From: Acidobacteriota bacterium
GTDB lineage: Bacteria > Acidobacteriota > Blastocatellia > Pyrinomonadales > Pyrinomonadaceae
Reading direction: 5' to 3'
DNA length: 44,851 nucleotides
NCBI GenBank assembly: GCA_021323895.1
Contig: JAJPKD010000162.1
Coordinates: 1-44,851, forward strand
Part shown: positions 35,003 through 44,851 of the stretch, piece by piece
Layout of the letters: each line of letters opens with the position of its first letter
How positions within the stretch are numbered: the first letter of the stretch is position 1
Program-made: the position numbers and the translations under genes
The notes under the pieces: model-generated
The model's input: only the letters and a program-made list of their open reading frames with translations
What the model was told of the DNA's origin: nothing
The model's database searches: none

Positions 35003-38000
35003 GTGATTCAGAAGTTAATTGAAGTCGCAATGCGCAATCGCGGTCTGGTGATCGCGATCTATCTCGGGCTCGCCGCCTGGGGTTATTGGGCATTGCTGCG
35101 CACGCCGATCGATGCGATTCCCGACCTGTCTGAGAACCAGGTCATCGTCTTCACCGATTGGCCGGGCCGTTCTCCGCAAGAGGTCGAAGATCAGGTGACC
35201 TATCCGCTGGTGACGAACCTGCAAGGTTTGCCCGGCGTGCGCGTGGTGCGCGCAAGTTCGGCGTTCGGCTTTTCGATGATCAATATCATCTTTGAAGACA
35301 ACGTCGATCTTTACTGGGCGCGTACGCGCGTGCTGGAGCGTTTGAATCTTGTCACCGCGCAGTTGCCGCAAGGCGTCACTCCCACGCTCGGCCCGGATGC
35401 AACCGGCGTCGGTCAAATCTTCTGGTACACGTTGGAGAGCGATCAGATGAGCCTGCGCGACCTGCGCAGCTTGCAGGACTGGTTCGTTCGCTATCAGTTG
35501 AACTCAGTGCCCGGTGTCGCCGAAGTCGCCAGCGTCGGCGGCTACGTCCAGCAGTACCAGGTCGACGTAGATCCGAACAAGCTGCGCTCATACGGCCTGC
35601 CACTGTCGATGGTCGTCGAAGCTGTCGAACGATCGAACCGCAACGTCGGCGGCAACGTAGTCGAGCAGGCGGGCCAGTGGTCGGTCGTTCGGGGCGTCGG
35701 CCTAATCGAATCAAGTGCGGACATCGAGAACATCCCGCTGACGGCGCAGAATGGCATTCCGATTTACGTCAAGAACGTCGCGACAGTGAAACTCGGCAAT
35801 GCGTTTCGTCAGGGAGCGCTGGACAAGAACGGCAAAGAGGCAGTCGGTGGGGTCGTCATCGCGCGATATGGCGTGAACACGCTGGCAGTCATCGATGCGA
35901 TTAAACAGAAGATCGCAGCCATTCAAAGCGGCCTGCCAAAAGGCGTTCAGGTCGTTCCCTTCTACGATCGCACGCAACTGATTCAACGCGCCACGCACAC
36001 TTTGAAGCGCGCGCTGATTGAAGAGCTGATCCTCGTCACGCTCGCGCACATCCTGTTTCTCGCGCACTTCCGCTCGATTCTGATCGTCACGATTCCTTTG
36101 CCGCTCGCAGTACTGCTCGCGTTTCTGTTCATGTACTACGCCGGAATCAGCTCGCATCTAATGTCGCTGTCGGGTATTGCGATCGCGATTGGCGTGCTGG
36201 TTGACGCGGGAATTGTCGTCACGGAAAACGCTTTTCGCTTCATCGAAAAGCGAAAGATCGACACGAGGGATCGGCCGCTGGTCTGGCAAACGGTTCTGGA
36301 GTCAACGCGTTTGGTTGGTCGTCCGATTTTCTTCTCGATGGCGATCATTATCCTCGCATTCGTGCCCGTGTTCGCGCTGACGGGCGAAGAAGGAAAGCTG
36401 TTTCATCCGCTGGCATTCACCAAGACGTTCGCGATGGTGGGCGCGACGATCATCGCCGTGACGTTGGTGCCGGTGCTCTGCACTCTGCTTTTGCGCGGCA
36501 AATTCCATGCAGAGCAAGCCAATCCGGTGATGCGCGCGCTGCACTTCATTTATCGCCCGGTGTTGCGATTTGCATTGAACCATCGGCTTATCACAGTGGC
36601 GCTCGCCGTGCTGCTGTTCGCCGGTGCGTTGTTTCTCGCCACGGGCATCGGCAAAGAGTTCATGCCGCCGCTCAACGAAGGCGACTTAATGTTTATGCCG
36701 GTGACCGATCCAGCGATCTCGATCGATGAAGCGCTGAAGATCACGCAACGTCAGGACGAAATTCTCAAGACCGTTCCCGAAGTCGAATGGGCCGTCGGCA
36801 AAGCCGGCCGCGCGGAAACTTCAACCGATCCGTCGCCGATCAATATGACGGAAACGGTGATCCACTTGAAAGATCCGGCGCAGTGGCGAGCAGGCATGAC
36901 GCGCGAATCGCTGATCGCTGAGCTGGACGAGAAGTTGCGCATGCCCGGCGTCACAAACATTTGGACGCAGCCGATTAAGAACCGGATCGACATGCTTTCA
37001 ACCGGCATTCGTTCGCAGGTTGGCATCAAGATCTTCGGAAACGATCTGAAGACGCTCGAAGACTTATCACGCCGCACTGCCGAACTTTTACGCAATGTTC
37101 CTGGCGCGAAAGACGTGTACCCGGAACAAATCAGCGGCGCGCCTTACATCGACATCAAAATCAATCGCACCGCCGCCGCGCGCTACGGTATCGACCAGCA
37201 AACCATCAACGAGGCCATCGAAAAAGGCATTGGCGAAACAAACCTGACGGTGACGATTGAAGGCCGGCGTCGCTTCCCAGTGCGCGTGCGTTTCGCGCCG
37301 GAGTTTCGTGGCAACGTGCCGGCGATCGGAGCAATTCCGGTTACTTCGCCGACAGGCCAGCCGATTCCGCTTTCACAACTCACCGAGATTACCCAAGTGC
37401 AAGGGCCGACGATGATTTCAAGCGAGAACGGACTGCTGCGCGGCACGGTTCTGTTGAACGTGCGCGGTCGCGATGTCGGCGGGTTTGTTGACGAAGCCAA
37501 AGCCGCAATCGCGCGGCAAGTGCAGATGCCGACCGGTTATTACGTCGAATGGAGCGGCGAATACGAAAACCAACAACGCGCGCGCAGCCGTCTGCTTCTG
37601 GTTGTCCCGATCGTGCTGATTGTGATCTTCGCGTTGCTTTACATCACTTATCACTCGGCGCTCGAAGCAGCGCACGTGCTGATGGCCGTTCCTTTCGCTT
37701 TGACCGGCGGCATCTATTTGCTCTGGGCACTGGGTTACGACTTCTCAGTCGCGGTGTGGGTTGGCTTCATCGCGCTATTCGGCACGGCAGTGCAGACGGC
37801 GGTGGTTATGGTGATCTATTTGGAAGAGGCAGTCGAGCGAAAGAAGGCCGAAGTCGGTCAATTGGATCGATCTTCACTGATCGAAGCGGTAATGGAAGGC
37901 GCGCTGCTGCGTTTGCGGCCAAAGGTAATGACGGTTTCGACCGTGGTCGCTTCGCTGCTTCCAATTATGTGGAGCACGAGCGCAGGCGCGGAAGTCATGA

Positions 38001-38122
38001 AGCCGCTGGCGACGCCAGTCCTGGGCGGAATGGTTTCCAGCCTGCTGCATGTCTTGGTGGTGACGCCGGTGATTTTTTTCTGGTTGCGGGAGCGTGAGTT
38101 GAAGCGAGAGATCGGGACCTGA
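35003..38122 (+). CDS. cusA: heavy-metal RND efflux pump, CusA/Ag-Cu type
   Basis: A 1039-residue inner-membrane transporter of the HME-RND family. [20 protein letters not shown] is the family N-terminus. The TM4 proton-relay motif is [15 protein letters not shown]. Three Met positions of the E. coli CusA copper/silver pathway appear conserved, in LMFMP, INMTET and [10 protein letters not shown], which favours Cu(I)/Ag(I) over zinc/cobalt. It ends in a typical TM11-12 segment ([16 protein letters not shown]). The start is GTG at 35003. It works with the TolC-type protein and CusB that follow. Confidence 0.95.
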   Translation: MIQKLIEVAMRNRGLVIAIYLGLAAWGYWALLRTPIDAIPDLSENQVIVFTDWPGRSPQEVEDQVTYPLVTNLQGLPGVRVVRASSAFGFSMINIIFEDNVDLYWARTRVLERLNLVTAQLPQGVTPTLGPDATGVGQIFWYTLESDQMSLRDLRSLQDWFVRYQLNSVPGVAEVASVGGYVQQYQVDVDPNKLRSYGLPLSMVVEAVERSNRNVGGNVVEQAGQWSVVRGVGLIESSADIENIPLTAQNGIPIYVKNVATVKLGNAFRQGALDKNGKEAVGGVVIARYGVNTLAVIDAIKQKIAAIQSGLPKGVQVVPFYDRTQLIQRATHTLKRALIEELILVTLAHILFLAHFRSILIVTIPLPLAVLLAFLFMYYAGISSHLMSLSGIAIAIGVLVDAGIVVTENAFRFIEKRKIDTRDRPLVWQTVLESTRLVGRPIFFSMAIIILAFVPVFALTGEEGKLFHPLAFTKTFAMVGATIIAVTLVPVLCTLLLRGKFHAEQANPVMRALHFIYRPVLRFALNHRLITVALAVLLFAGALFLATGIGKEFMPPLNEGDLMFMPVTDPAISIDEALKITQRQDEILKTVPEVEWAVGKAGRAETSTDPSPINMTETVIHLKDPAQWRAGMTRESLIAELDEKLRMPGVTNIWTQPIKNRIDMLSTGIRSQVGIKIFGNDLKTLEDLSRRTAELLRNVPGAKDVYPEQISGAPYIDIKINRTAAARYGIDQQTINEAIEKGIGETNLTVTIEGRRRFPVRVRFAPEFRGNVPAIGAIPVTSPTGQPIPLSQLTEITQVQGPTMISSENGLLRGTVLLNVRGRDVGGFVDEAKAAIARQVQMPTGYYVEWSGEYENQQRARSRLLLVVPIVLIVIFALLYITYHSALEAAHVLMAVPFALTGGIYLLWALGYDFSVAVWVGFIALFGTAVQTAVVMVIYLEEAVERKKAEVGQLDRSSLIEAVMEGALLRLRPKVMTVSTVVASLLPIMWSTSAGAEVMKPLATPVLGGMVSSLLHVLVVTPVIFFWLRERELKREIGT

Positions 38123-38129
38123 ATTCAAG

Positions 38130-39740
38130 ATGAGAAGTTCGCGCCAACCAGCCCACCAAGTGGGCGGCAAAGTAATAGCCCCGGGCGTCAGCCCGGGGTT
38201 AGGGGTTTTGTTTTTGTCTGAGCCCGCAAAGCGGGCGACAGATCTCTGCAACGGTGTCAATAAACGACTATTGGTCTGTCGCCCCTTCGGGGCTCGCAAT
38301 GTCTATTCAATCGGCTACCCCGGGCTTACGCTCGGGGCTATATTCTGCCACCTGCTTCGCAGGCTCGTTGTCGCGTTTCTGCTGACCAGCCTCAATGGAA
38401 CAACAGTTTCTGCGCAACTTATTAAGATCCCGGAGGTCCCAGTCCCTGCACTAGCCGTCACGCAAAACTCAAACGGTTCGCAACCGCAATCACCACTCTC
38501 TGGTTATCTCGATCAAACCAACGGCATGACTGCGGATGAGGCGGTTGCCTACGCGCTCGCTCACAACGCTGAACTCGAGGCCGCTCGCAAGGAAATCGAT
38601 GCGGCGCGCGCCATGGTCAAACAAGCGCGCCTGCGCGCGAACCCGATGCTGGACGTGGAAGGCACGCGCCAAATTCCGCCGGGCAAAGACAACAGCATCA
38701 TGGCCGGCGTGACGCTGCCGCTCGAACGCGGGGGCCGCGTGCCGGCGCGCATCGCGGTGGCCGAACGCGAAGTGGAAGTGCGCGAGCGTGAAGTTGCGAA
38801 TCGCGAGCGCGTGTTGGCAGGCGACGTGCGAATGAAGTTTGGTGAAGCTCTAGCCGAAGCCTTGAAGCTTTCGTTCACCAATCAACTGATCGAAGCGAAC
38901 CAACAGAGTCTTAATCTTATTGCCGCACGTGTTAACGAAGGCGCAACGCCACCGCTGGAACAGAACATGGCGCTCGTTGAGTTGAATCGATTGAAGTCGA
39001 AGCGCGAAACCGCGGAAGGCAAAGTCGAAGTAGCCATGCTCGAACTGCGGAACTTGATCGGCATGCCGCCGGAACAGGCGCTGCGTCTGCGCGGCGACTT
39101 CGATCACTTGATCGACCAATTGCCGCCGGTCAGTGATGCAACTGTGCAATCGGTGCGCGAGCGTCCGGACATTCAGGGATTTCGCGCGATTGAGAGTCTC
39201 GCGGCGGCGCGCATCGAACAAGCGCGGGCGGAAGGCCGCTGGGACGCGAGCATCACCGCCGGCTATCAACGGATGAATTCGAGTTTTCCGGTCTTTGGTG
39301 TTGACGAGCACCGCGGATTGCAGCCGGTGAAGGACGTGTTTCATTTTCTCAAGCTCGGCGTCTCGATCAATTTGCCGGTGCGCAACAAGAACCACGGAGC
39401 GATCGAGGCTGCTGGCGCTGAATCCGAAGCAGCAAAGTCGCGACGCGAATTCGCCGAGCTGACTGTGCGCCGCGAAGTCGCATCCGCTTACGCGCAATAC
39501 GATCGCGCGGTCAAGGCCGAAGAGATCTTTCGCGTCGGCGTGCGCGACGCCGCCAAAGCTAATCTTGATGTCGTGCGGCAGACCTATGAACTTGGATCGA
39601 AGAGTTTGATCGATTACATCGGCGAGCAGCGTCGCTTCATCGAGTTGGAAAATGATTTCATCGACGCACAGCTTGCGGTTTACAACGCCCGCGTCGAAAT
39701 CATGCGCGCCACCGCTTCACCGGAGTTAATAAAGAAATGA
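38130..39740 (+). CDS. CusC/TolC-type outer membrane efflux protein
   Basis: The frame encodes 536 residues. Residues from about 115 on are a TolC-family protein: MTADEAVAYALAHNAELEAA, then long alpha-helical stretches with Ala and Glu, and ESLAAARIEQARAEGRWDAS starting the second repeat. It forms the outer-membrane duct of the Cus pump. The first about 80 residues are encoded by an array of palindromic repeats (38147-38370). The true signal peptide is probably LLRRLVVAFLLTSLNGTTVSAQ at about 75-96. The repeat therefore seems to have inserted between an original start (38130, seven bases after cusA) and the signal peptide, or the real start is internal and non-ATG. Confidence 0.88.
   Translation: MRSSRQPAHQVGGKVIAPGVSPGLGVLFLSEPAKRATDLCNGVNKRLLVCRPFGARNVYSIGYPGLTLGAIFCHLLRRLVVAFLLTSLNGTTVSAQLIKIPEVPVPALAVTQNSNGSQPQSPLSGYLDQTNGMTADEAVAYALAHNAELEAARKEIDAARAMVKQARLRANPMLDVEGTRQIPPGKDNSIMAGVTLPLERGGRVPARIAVAEREVEVREREVANRERVLAGDVRMKFGEALAEALKLSFTNQLIEANQQSLNLIAARVNEGATPPLEQNMALVELNRLKSKRETAEGKVEVAMLELRNLIGMPPEQALRLRGDFDHLIDQLPPVSDATVQSVRERPDIQGFRAIESLAAARIEQARAEGRWDASITAGYQRMNSSFPVFGVDEHRGLQPVKDVFHFLKLGVSINLPVRNKNHGAIEAAGAESEAAKSRREFAELTVRREVASAYAQYDRAVKAEEIFRVGVRDAAKANLDVVRQTYELGSKSLIDYIGEQRRFIELENDFIDAQLAVYNARVEIMRATASPELIKK
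38147..38370. repeat. array of palindromes, CCCCGGGC/GAGCCCC type
   Basis: Hairpins in order: GCCCACCAAGTGGGC; CCCCGGGC-GTCA-GCCCGGGG (38179-38198); GCCCGC-AAA-GCGGGC; GCCCC-TTCG-GGGC near 38281; CCCCGGGC-TTAC-GCTCGGGG; CCTGC-TTC-GCAGG. Several are in GAGCCC...GCGACAG and GGGGCTATATTCTGCCACC contexts that I recognise as a dispersed repeat type in soil bacteria. It lies within the open frame of the outer membrane gene. Confidence 0.85.
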
Positions 39741-41014
39741 GCGAAGAACCTAAACAAGTTTCCCCAACCAGTGAATCGCCACCAAAGCGCGGTTCACGGC
39801 GAACCGGAATCATCGTTGCAATCGTTGCCCTGGTCGCCATCGTCGCGATTGTTGTTGTCTGGCTGCTGTGGCCTAAGCCAACCGGCAAACCTGTCGCCGC
39901 GCCGCGCACAGTTTCTTTTGAGCAATCATCCGAGACACCGGCGCCAACGGGGGAACAGAAGCTAACGCTGACGGCTGAGCAACTTCGCAGCGTGCAACTG
40001 AAGATCGAAACCGTTGGTGAAGCGCCGGCAACAGAAGCCGCCGGCCAGATGGCCACCGGCGTCGTGCAGGCGAACAGTTACAAAGAAACGCCCGTCATAT
40101 CACTCGTGGCCGGCATCGTGCGCAGCGTCAGCGCGGAACTCGGACAAAACGTGCGGCGCGGTCAACGTGTCGCGGTTGTCTTTAGTAATGAACTCGCTGA
40201 TGCGCAATCGCGTTACTTAACGGCGGTTGCGGTCTTGGATGAACATCATCGGCATCACATGCGCACGGCGAAGCTCGTCGAGATTGGCGCGGCCAGCCGA
40301 CAGGAACTCGAGATGGCCACGTCGCAACTGAGCGATGCTGAGTCGAACCTTGCGAACCTTCGTCAGAAACTGATGCTGCTTGGATTGTCGGCTCAACGAA
40401 TCGACGCGTTGAAGTCTGTTTCGCAAATCAGTTCTGAAGTCGCCGTGAACGCACCGAACTCAGGGACAATCACCAGCCGCACCGTCAACCCAGGTGAAGT
40501 GATCGAAGCGAACAAAGAACTGATGCGCGTGACAGATTTGTCGACCGTTTGGGTCGTCGGACAGGTTTACGAAAAGGACCTTGCGACGGTGCGTGTCGGC
40601 AGTGGGGCGAACGTAAGTTCAGACGCTTATCCGGGGCAGCTGTTTCGCGGGCGCGTGACGTACGTCGATCCGAAGATCGATCCGGCGACGCGCACCGCTC
40701 AAGTCAGAATCGAACTGGCGAATCCGCGTCAGATATTCAAGATTGGCATGTTCGTTAACGTCGCATTCGGCGCGCTCGGTGTGGCCGAGAAAACGATGCC
40801 GATGGTCTCGAAAGATGCGGTCCAGACGATTAACAATCAGCAGATTGTGTTTGTCGCAACCGAGAAGCCGAACGAGTTTCTCGTACGACCAGTTCGCGTC
40901 GGCACTGAGACGAACGGGTTTTATCCCGTGATTGAAGGACTGCATCCAAGAGAGCGCGTCGTGACGCAGGGAAGCTTCTTACTGCGGGCTGAATGGTTAA
41001 AGACGCGCGCATAA
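39737..41014 (+). CDS. cusB: CusB-type periplasmic adaptor (membrane fusion protein)
   Basis: A 425-residue protein with an N-terminal anchor (GIIVAIVALVAIVAIVVVWLL). A lipoyl/barrel-sandwich hybrid follows (SLVAGIVRSVSAELGQNVRRG and SGTITSRTVNPGEVIEANKEL), with a helical hairpin between them (LDEHHRHHMRTAKLVEIGAA). A beta-barrel domain (VWVVGQVYEKDLATVRVG) and C-terminal YPVIEGLHPRERVVTQGSFLL complete it. It links the RND pump to the outer-membrane duct. It overlaps the previous gene by four bases (ATGA). The HHRHH cluster in the hairpin tip is unusual and may bind metal. Confidence 0.92.
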   Translation: MSEEPKQVSPTSESPPKRGSRRTGIIVAIVALVAIVAIVVVWLLWPKPTGKPVAAPRTVSFEQSSETPAPTGEQKLTLTAEQLRSVQLKIETVGEAPATEAAGQMATGVVQANSYKETPVISLVAGIVRSVSAELGQNVRRGQRVAVVFSNELADAQSRYLTAVAVLDEHHRHHMRTAKLVEIGAASRQELEMATSQLSDAESNLANLRQKLMLLGLSAQRIDALKSVSQISSEVAVNAPNSGTITSRTVNPGEVIEANKELMRVTDLSTVWVVGQVYEKDLATVRVGSGANVSSDAYPGQLFRGRVTYVDPKIDPATRTAQVRIELANPRQIFKIGMFVNVAFGALGVAEKTMPMVSKDAVQTINNQQIVFVATEKPNEFLVRPVRVGTETNGFYPVIEGLHPRERVVTQGSFLLRAEWLKTRA

Positions 41015-41104
41015 GATAGTATGTTTGTACTGGCCTCCAACCATTTCAACTCGCGTTCCGCGGAAAGCCGCGGGATCCAATTTACATTTTTGAAAGGCAA
41101 AGCG

Positions 41105-42697
41105 ATGCATTGTGGTGTGTGTTTGAGAATTCTAGTGTTGATAACTGTGATGGTCTCTGCGATACAAGCGCAACATAAGCACACAATGCCGATGCCTTCG
41201 CCGGCGCCAAAAGCCTCGCCTTCACCGACACCCGCGCAAACACAGATGCCTGAGATGCAGATGCCCGCGGCCTCGCCGACTCCGGCTGCATCTCCGCAAA
41301 TGCAGACGAACCCGCCGGGAATGAACATGCCGATGCCTGCGGCGAGTCCCTCCCCCAGTCCGATGGAGCAAATGCCCGGCATGAATATGGGCGGAACCAG
41401 CAGCACCATGAACTTGGGACCGTTGCTCGTGATGAATGGCGATGACATGGGCATTCGCATCGGCTCGAGTGAAAAGAATTCGATGTCGATGGGCGCGATG
41501 GGGTCGGGAACGTCGTGGCAGCCTTCATCCGCGCCGATGTACATGCAGCATTGGAACAAGAATGACTGGCTGCTGATGTTTCACTACAACGTCTTTGTCG
41601 ATGTAAATCATCAAGGCGGTCCGCGCGGCGTGACGAAATTCGAATCGGCGAACTTGTTTATGCCGATGGCCTATCACAAGCTTGGCCCCGGCACGATTCA
41701 GTTACGCGGTATGTTTAGCGCTGAGCCTTTCACCTTTCCCCGTGGCGGATCACCGCTGCTGTTTCAGACTGGCGAGACTTACAAAGGCCGGCCATTGATC
41801 GATCGACAGCACCCGCACGATCTCTTCATGGAGTTGTCAGCGCAGTACACTCTGCCGCTTGGCGAGCGCAGCACGTGGTTCGCGTACTTTGGTTATCCGG
41901 GCGAGCCGGCGCTCGGACCGGTCGCTTTCATGCATCGCGCGTCGGCTTCCGAGAATCCATCCGCGACGCTGTCGCATCACTTGCAGGATTCGACACACAT
42001 CAGCTTTGGCCTGTTGACGACGGGGCTCACTTATCGTTGGTTCAAGTTGGAAGGGTCGATCTTCAACGGGCGCGAGCCCGACGAGAATCGTTACAACTTT
42101 GACGCGCACAAATGGAACTCGCGTTCGGCGCGGGTTTGGTTTATGCCAAACAAGAATTGGGCGCTGCAGATCAGCCACGGCTTCCTCCGCAGCCCGGAAG
42201 CCCAGGAACCCAACGCCGACATTCGACGCACGACGGCGTCGCTTCAATACAATCGCAAAATCAATCGCGGCAACTGGGCGGCGGCTCTGGTTTGGGGACG
42301 CAATCATGTTAGCGAGCCCGGCGAGATCAAGAACCTCAATGGCTACACCGCAGAATCAACGGTTCAGTTTCTCGACAAGAATTATTTGTACACGCGACTC
42401 GAGCTGGTGGACAAAGACGACCTTCTGCGTGCGTCAGATCGCGCGTTGCTCGGCATCACTCAACGTCATCCGTCGTTTCGCATCGGCGCGTACACGTTCG
42501 GAGGCGCGCGGGATATTTGGAATAATGACAAAGTCTCAATGGCGATCGGCGGTGATGTGACTTTCTATTCGACGCCGAGCATTCTGGACCGCATTTACGG
42601 AAATAATCCGGTGTCGTGGAAACTATTCGTGCGACTAAGACCTGCGAAGATGGATATGACTTCCCACACAACTCATGGCAACATGAAGATGCCATAG
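41105..42697 (+). CDS. outer-membrane beta-barrel protein with Met-rich N-terminus
   Basis: A 530-residue protein. The signal peptide ([18 protein letters not shown]) is followed by about 100 residues rich in Met, Pro, Ala, Ser and His ([37 protein letters not shown]), a likely Cu(I) capture tail. Alternating beta-strand-like stretches follow, such as [31 protein letters not shown] and [15 protein letters not shown], consistent with a barrel. It ends in Met/His (TTHGNMKMP). The start at 41105 puts the signal peptide first; the frame is open to 41021. No named family. It is probably part of the Cus system. Confidence 0.83.
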   Translation: MHCGVCLRILVLITVMVSAIQAQHKHTMPMPSPAPKASPSPTPAQTQMPEMQMPAASPTPAASPQMQTNPPGMNMPMPAASPSPSPMEQMPGMNMGGTSSTMNLGPLLVMNGDDMGIRIGSSEKNSMSMGAMGSGTSWQPSSAPMYMQHWNKNDWLLMFHYNVFVDVNHQGGPRGVTKFESANLFMPMAYHKLGPGTIQLRGMFSAEPFTFPRGGSPLLFQTGETYKGRPLIDRQHPHDLFMELSAQYTLPLGERSTWFAYFGYPGEPALGPVAFMHRASASENPSATLSHHLQDSTHISFGLLTTGLTYRWFKLEGSIFNGREPDENRYNFDAHKWNSRSARVWFMPNKNWALQISHGFLRSPEAQEPNADIRRTTASLQYNRKINRGNWAAALVWGRNHVSEPGEIKNLNGYTAESTVQFLDKNYLYTRLELVDKDDLLRASDRALLGITQRHPSFRIGAYTFGGARDIWNNDKVSMAIGGDVTFYSTPSILDRIYGNNPVSWKLFVRLRPAKMDMTSHTTHGNMKMP

Positions 42698-42703
42698 ACC
42701 AGT

Positions 42704-44851
42704 GTCCGAACAAGTAAACCAAAACCCCTCCATCGATCCTGTCTGCGGGATGAAGGTCGAGCCGCAAAAGGCCGCGGGTTCCTTCGACTACAAAGGGCAA
42801 ACCTACTACTTCTGCGCCTTGGGTTGTCGCGAAAAGTTCAAAGCTGATCCGGAGAAGTACTTAGCACCAAGACCAATCAATCCGATTGGGATAAGCCGCG
42901 CGAGACATGCGCCAGTCGCAACTTCGCGAGACGCGGACGCAAGGGAAAGCGGCCAGGGATGGCCGCGCTCCACTGACTACACCTGTCCGATGCATCCGGA
43001 AGTAAAGCAAGTCGGGCCCGGCTCGTGTCCAAAGTGCGGTATGGCTTTGGAACCTGCCACGATTGCCGCACCACAAGAGAAGATCGAATACACCTGCCCG
43101 ATGCATCCTGAAATCGTGCGCGACGCGCCCGGCAGTTGTCCGATCTGCGGGATGGCGCTTGAGCCGCGCACGGTAACGCTGGAAGAAGAAAGGAATCCTG
43201 AACTCGTCGAGATGACGCGGCGATTCTGGGTGGGTGTCGTGCTATCACTTCCCCTTCTACTGATTGCGATGAGCGAAATGCTGCCGGGCAATCCGGTTAT
43301 GCGAATTCTGCCAATGCGTTCGGTCATCTGGATTCAGTTGGCGCTGGCTACGCCGGTGGTTCTTTGGGGCGGCTGGCCTTTCTTCGTGCGGTTCTGGCAA
43401 TCGCTCGTCAATCGCAGCCTGAACATGTTCACGTTGATCGGGCTCGGCGTTGCGGTCGCCTATGTGTATAGCCTGATCGCCACGCTTGCTCCCGGAATTT
43501 TCCCTGCTTCATTTCGCGATCACATGGGCAATGTGCCGGTTTACTACGAAGCGGCGGCAGTAATTACGACGCTCGTGTTGCTCGGACAAGTACTAGAATT
43601 GAAAGCGCGCAGCGCGACGAGCACCGCGCTTAAGTCTTTGCTTGGCCTAGCGCCGAAAACTGCGCGTCGCATTTCACAAAACGGCTCGGAACATGACGTG
43701 CCGTTGGATCAAGTTCAAGTCGGCGATCGCCTGCGCGTGCGTCCCGGCGAGAAGGTGCCGGTCGATGGTGTCGTTGTAGAAGGCCGAAGTTCGATCGATG
43801 AATCGATGGTTACAGGCGAACCGATTCCGGTTGAGAAGCACGAAAACGATCAAGTTATCGGCGGCACGATCAATGGCAACGGCTCGTTCGTAATGCACGC
43901 AGAACGTGTCGGCGCGGAGACATTGCTGTCACAGATCGTGCAGATGGTGGCTGACGCGCAACGCAGCCGGGCGCCGATTCAAAAGCTCGCCGATATCGTG
44001 TCGGGTTATTTCGTGCCGATCGTGGTTCTGATTGCCTTGGTTACACTTGCAGCCTGGGCGACATTTGGGCCTGAGCCACGCGCGGCGTATGCGATCGTTA
44101 ACGCGGTTGCGGTTCTCATCATCGCGTGCCCGTGCGAGCTAGGGTTGGCGACGCCGATGTCGATCATGGTGGCGACCGGAAAAGGCGCGCAGGCCGGCGT
44201 GCTGTTCCGAAACGCCGAAGCGATCGAAGTGCTTCGGCAGATCGACACTCTGGTAGTTGATAAGACGGGAACGCTGACTGAGGGCAAACCGAAATTGGTT
44301 TCGGTTTCGGCTGCAAATGGATTCGATGAACGCCAACTGCTGCGGCTGGCGGCGAGTCTTGAGCGTGGCAGCGAACATCCTCTCGCCGCGGCCATCGTTA
44401 ATGGCGCAAACGAACGCGGGATTGAACTATCCAAAACTGAATCGTTCGAATCGCTAACGGGCAAAGGGGTGAAAGGGAAGATCAACGGACGATCGGTCGC
44501 GCTCGGTAATCGCGCTTTGCTGGATGAATTGAAGATCGATGCGACTGAGTTCATCGATCAGGCTGAGAAATTTCGAGCCGACGGCCAAACGGTCATGTTC
44601 GTCGTCGTCGATAACCAGGTTGCGGGACTGTTGGGCGTCGCCGATCCAATCAAGCAAAGCACGCCCGAAGCAATCAAAGAACTGCACGCCAACGGCATCC
44701 GCATCGTGATGCTGACGGGTGACAGCCGCACCACCGCGCAAGCCGTCGCCAAGAAACTCAACATCGATGAAGTCGTCGCCGAAATTCTTCCAAATGAAAA
44801 AGCAGAGGCTGTGAAGCGTTTTCAAAGTGAAGGTCACAAGGTGGCGATGGC
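42704..44851 (+). CDS. copper P1B-type ATPase, 3' end cut by window edge
   Basis: The frame starts at GTG 42704, six bases after the barrel gene, and runs out of the window after about 716 codons. The N-terminus carries a YHS domain ([33 protein letters not shown]) and two YTCPMHPE...CPxCGMALEP heavy-metal-binding domains. The ATPase core follows: [11 protein letters not shown] (TGEP variant of TGES), [20 protein letters not shown] (CPC metal site), [13 protein letters not shown] (phosphorylated Asp), [12 protein letters not shown] and [15 protein letters not shown]. It exports Cu(I)/Ag(I) from the cytoplasm. A hairpin repeat encodes part of the linker between YHS and the first metal-binding domain. 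E in CPCE replaces the more usual A. Confidence 0.93.
42949..42971 (+). repeat. hairpin repeat, GCTCC-tail family, inside the copper ATPase gene
   Basis: GCGGCCA, loop GGGA, TGGCCGC, GCTCC. The stem differs from the other copies (GCGGCCA/TGGCCGC) but is perfectly paired. It is read in a different frame (SGQGWPRS) from the copies in the MBL gene and actB, and lies exactly in the linker between two domains. Confidence 0.85.

Overview
The window looks like a chromosomal segment of an aerobic, Gram-negative, moderately high-GC bacterium. The best guess is Acidobacteriota (class Blastocatellia or a relative). This rests on three things: an alternative complex III plus caa3 oxidase locus, an outer-membrane copper efflux system, and an unusually dense set of short palindromic and heptameric repeats between and inside genes. 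No rRNA or tRNA is visible, so the placement is inference.

Layout. (1) 1-10.9 kb is housekeeping and mixed genes: a metallo-beta-lactamase/rhodanese sulfur enzyme, a Tat-exported PLP enzyme, a VOC protein, era-prmA-rsmE (GTPase and two methyltransferases), a beta-propeller protein, a zinc-ribbon coiled-coil protein, an alpha/beta hydrolase and small membrane proteins. (2) 11.0-24.4 kb is a long plus-strand respiratory operon, actABCDEF - small membrane protein - SCO - coxBACD. It should carry electrons from quinol through alternative complex III to a caa3-type oxidase whose subunit II carries a fused cytochrome c domain. actC has an in-frame TAG where relatives have Trp. (3) 24.4-29.6 kb holds a zinc-ribbon membrane protein, a [2Fe-2S] protein, a DMT transporter, a transglutaminase-like orphan and GTP-type PEP carboxykinase, which ends at a clear terminator. 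(4) 29.6-32.8 kb is a peroxide and thiol stress island. perR-ahpC and a thioredoxin-like gene run leftward. Rightward, from a divergent region with a PerR-box-like palindrome, run two consecutive genes that each have an in-frame TGA at the catalytic Cys/Sec position: a Sec-peroxiredoxin and a GrdB-family selenoprotein. (5) 32.8-44.85 kb is a copper/silver detoxification island: small Cys/Met-rich exported proteins, a YtkA-like lipoprotein, cusA, a TolC-type outer membrane protein, cusB, a Met-rich beta-barrel and a copper P1B-ATPase that runs off the window.

The most unusual feature is the repeat layer. One family of hairpins has a 7-bp stem that varies by compensatory changes, a conserved AGGGA/AGGA loop and a GCTCC tail. 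It recurs across the window and sits in frame inside the sulfur enzyme, ActB and the copper ATPase, and abuts the actF start. A second class is degenerate heptanucleotide tandem repeats, often as inverted arms. They form gene junctions, a linker in ActB, and apparently the signal peptides of ActE and SCO. Further palindrome families occur at 5.3, 6.2, 9.2, 16.5, 19.1, 30.1 and 38.2 kb.
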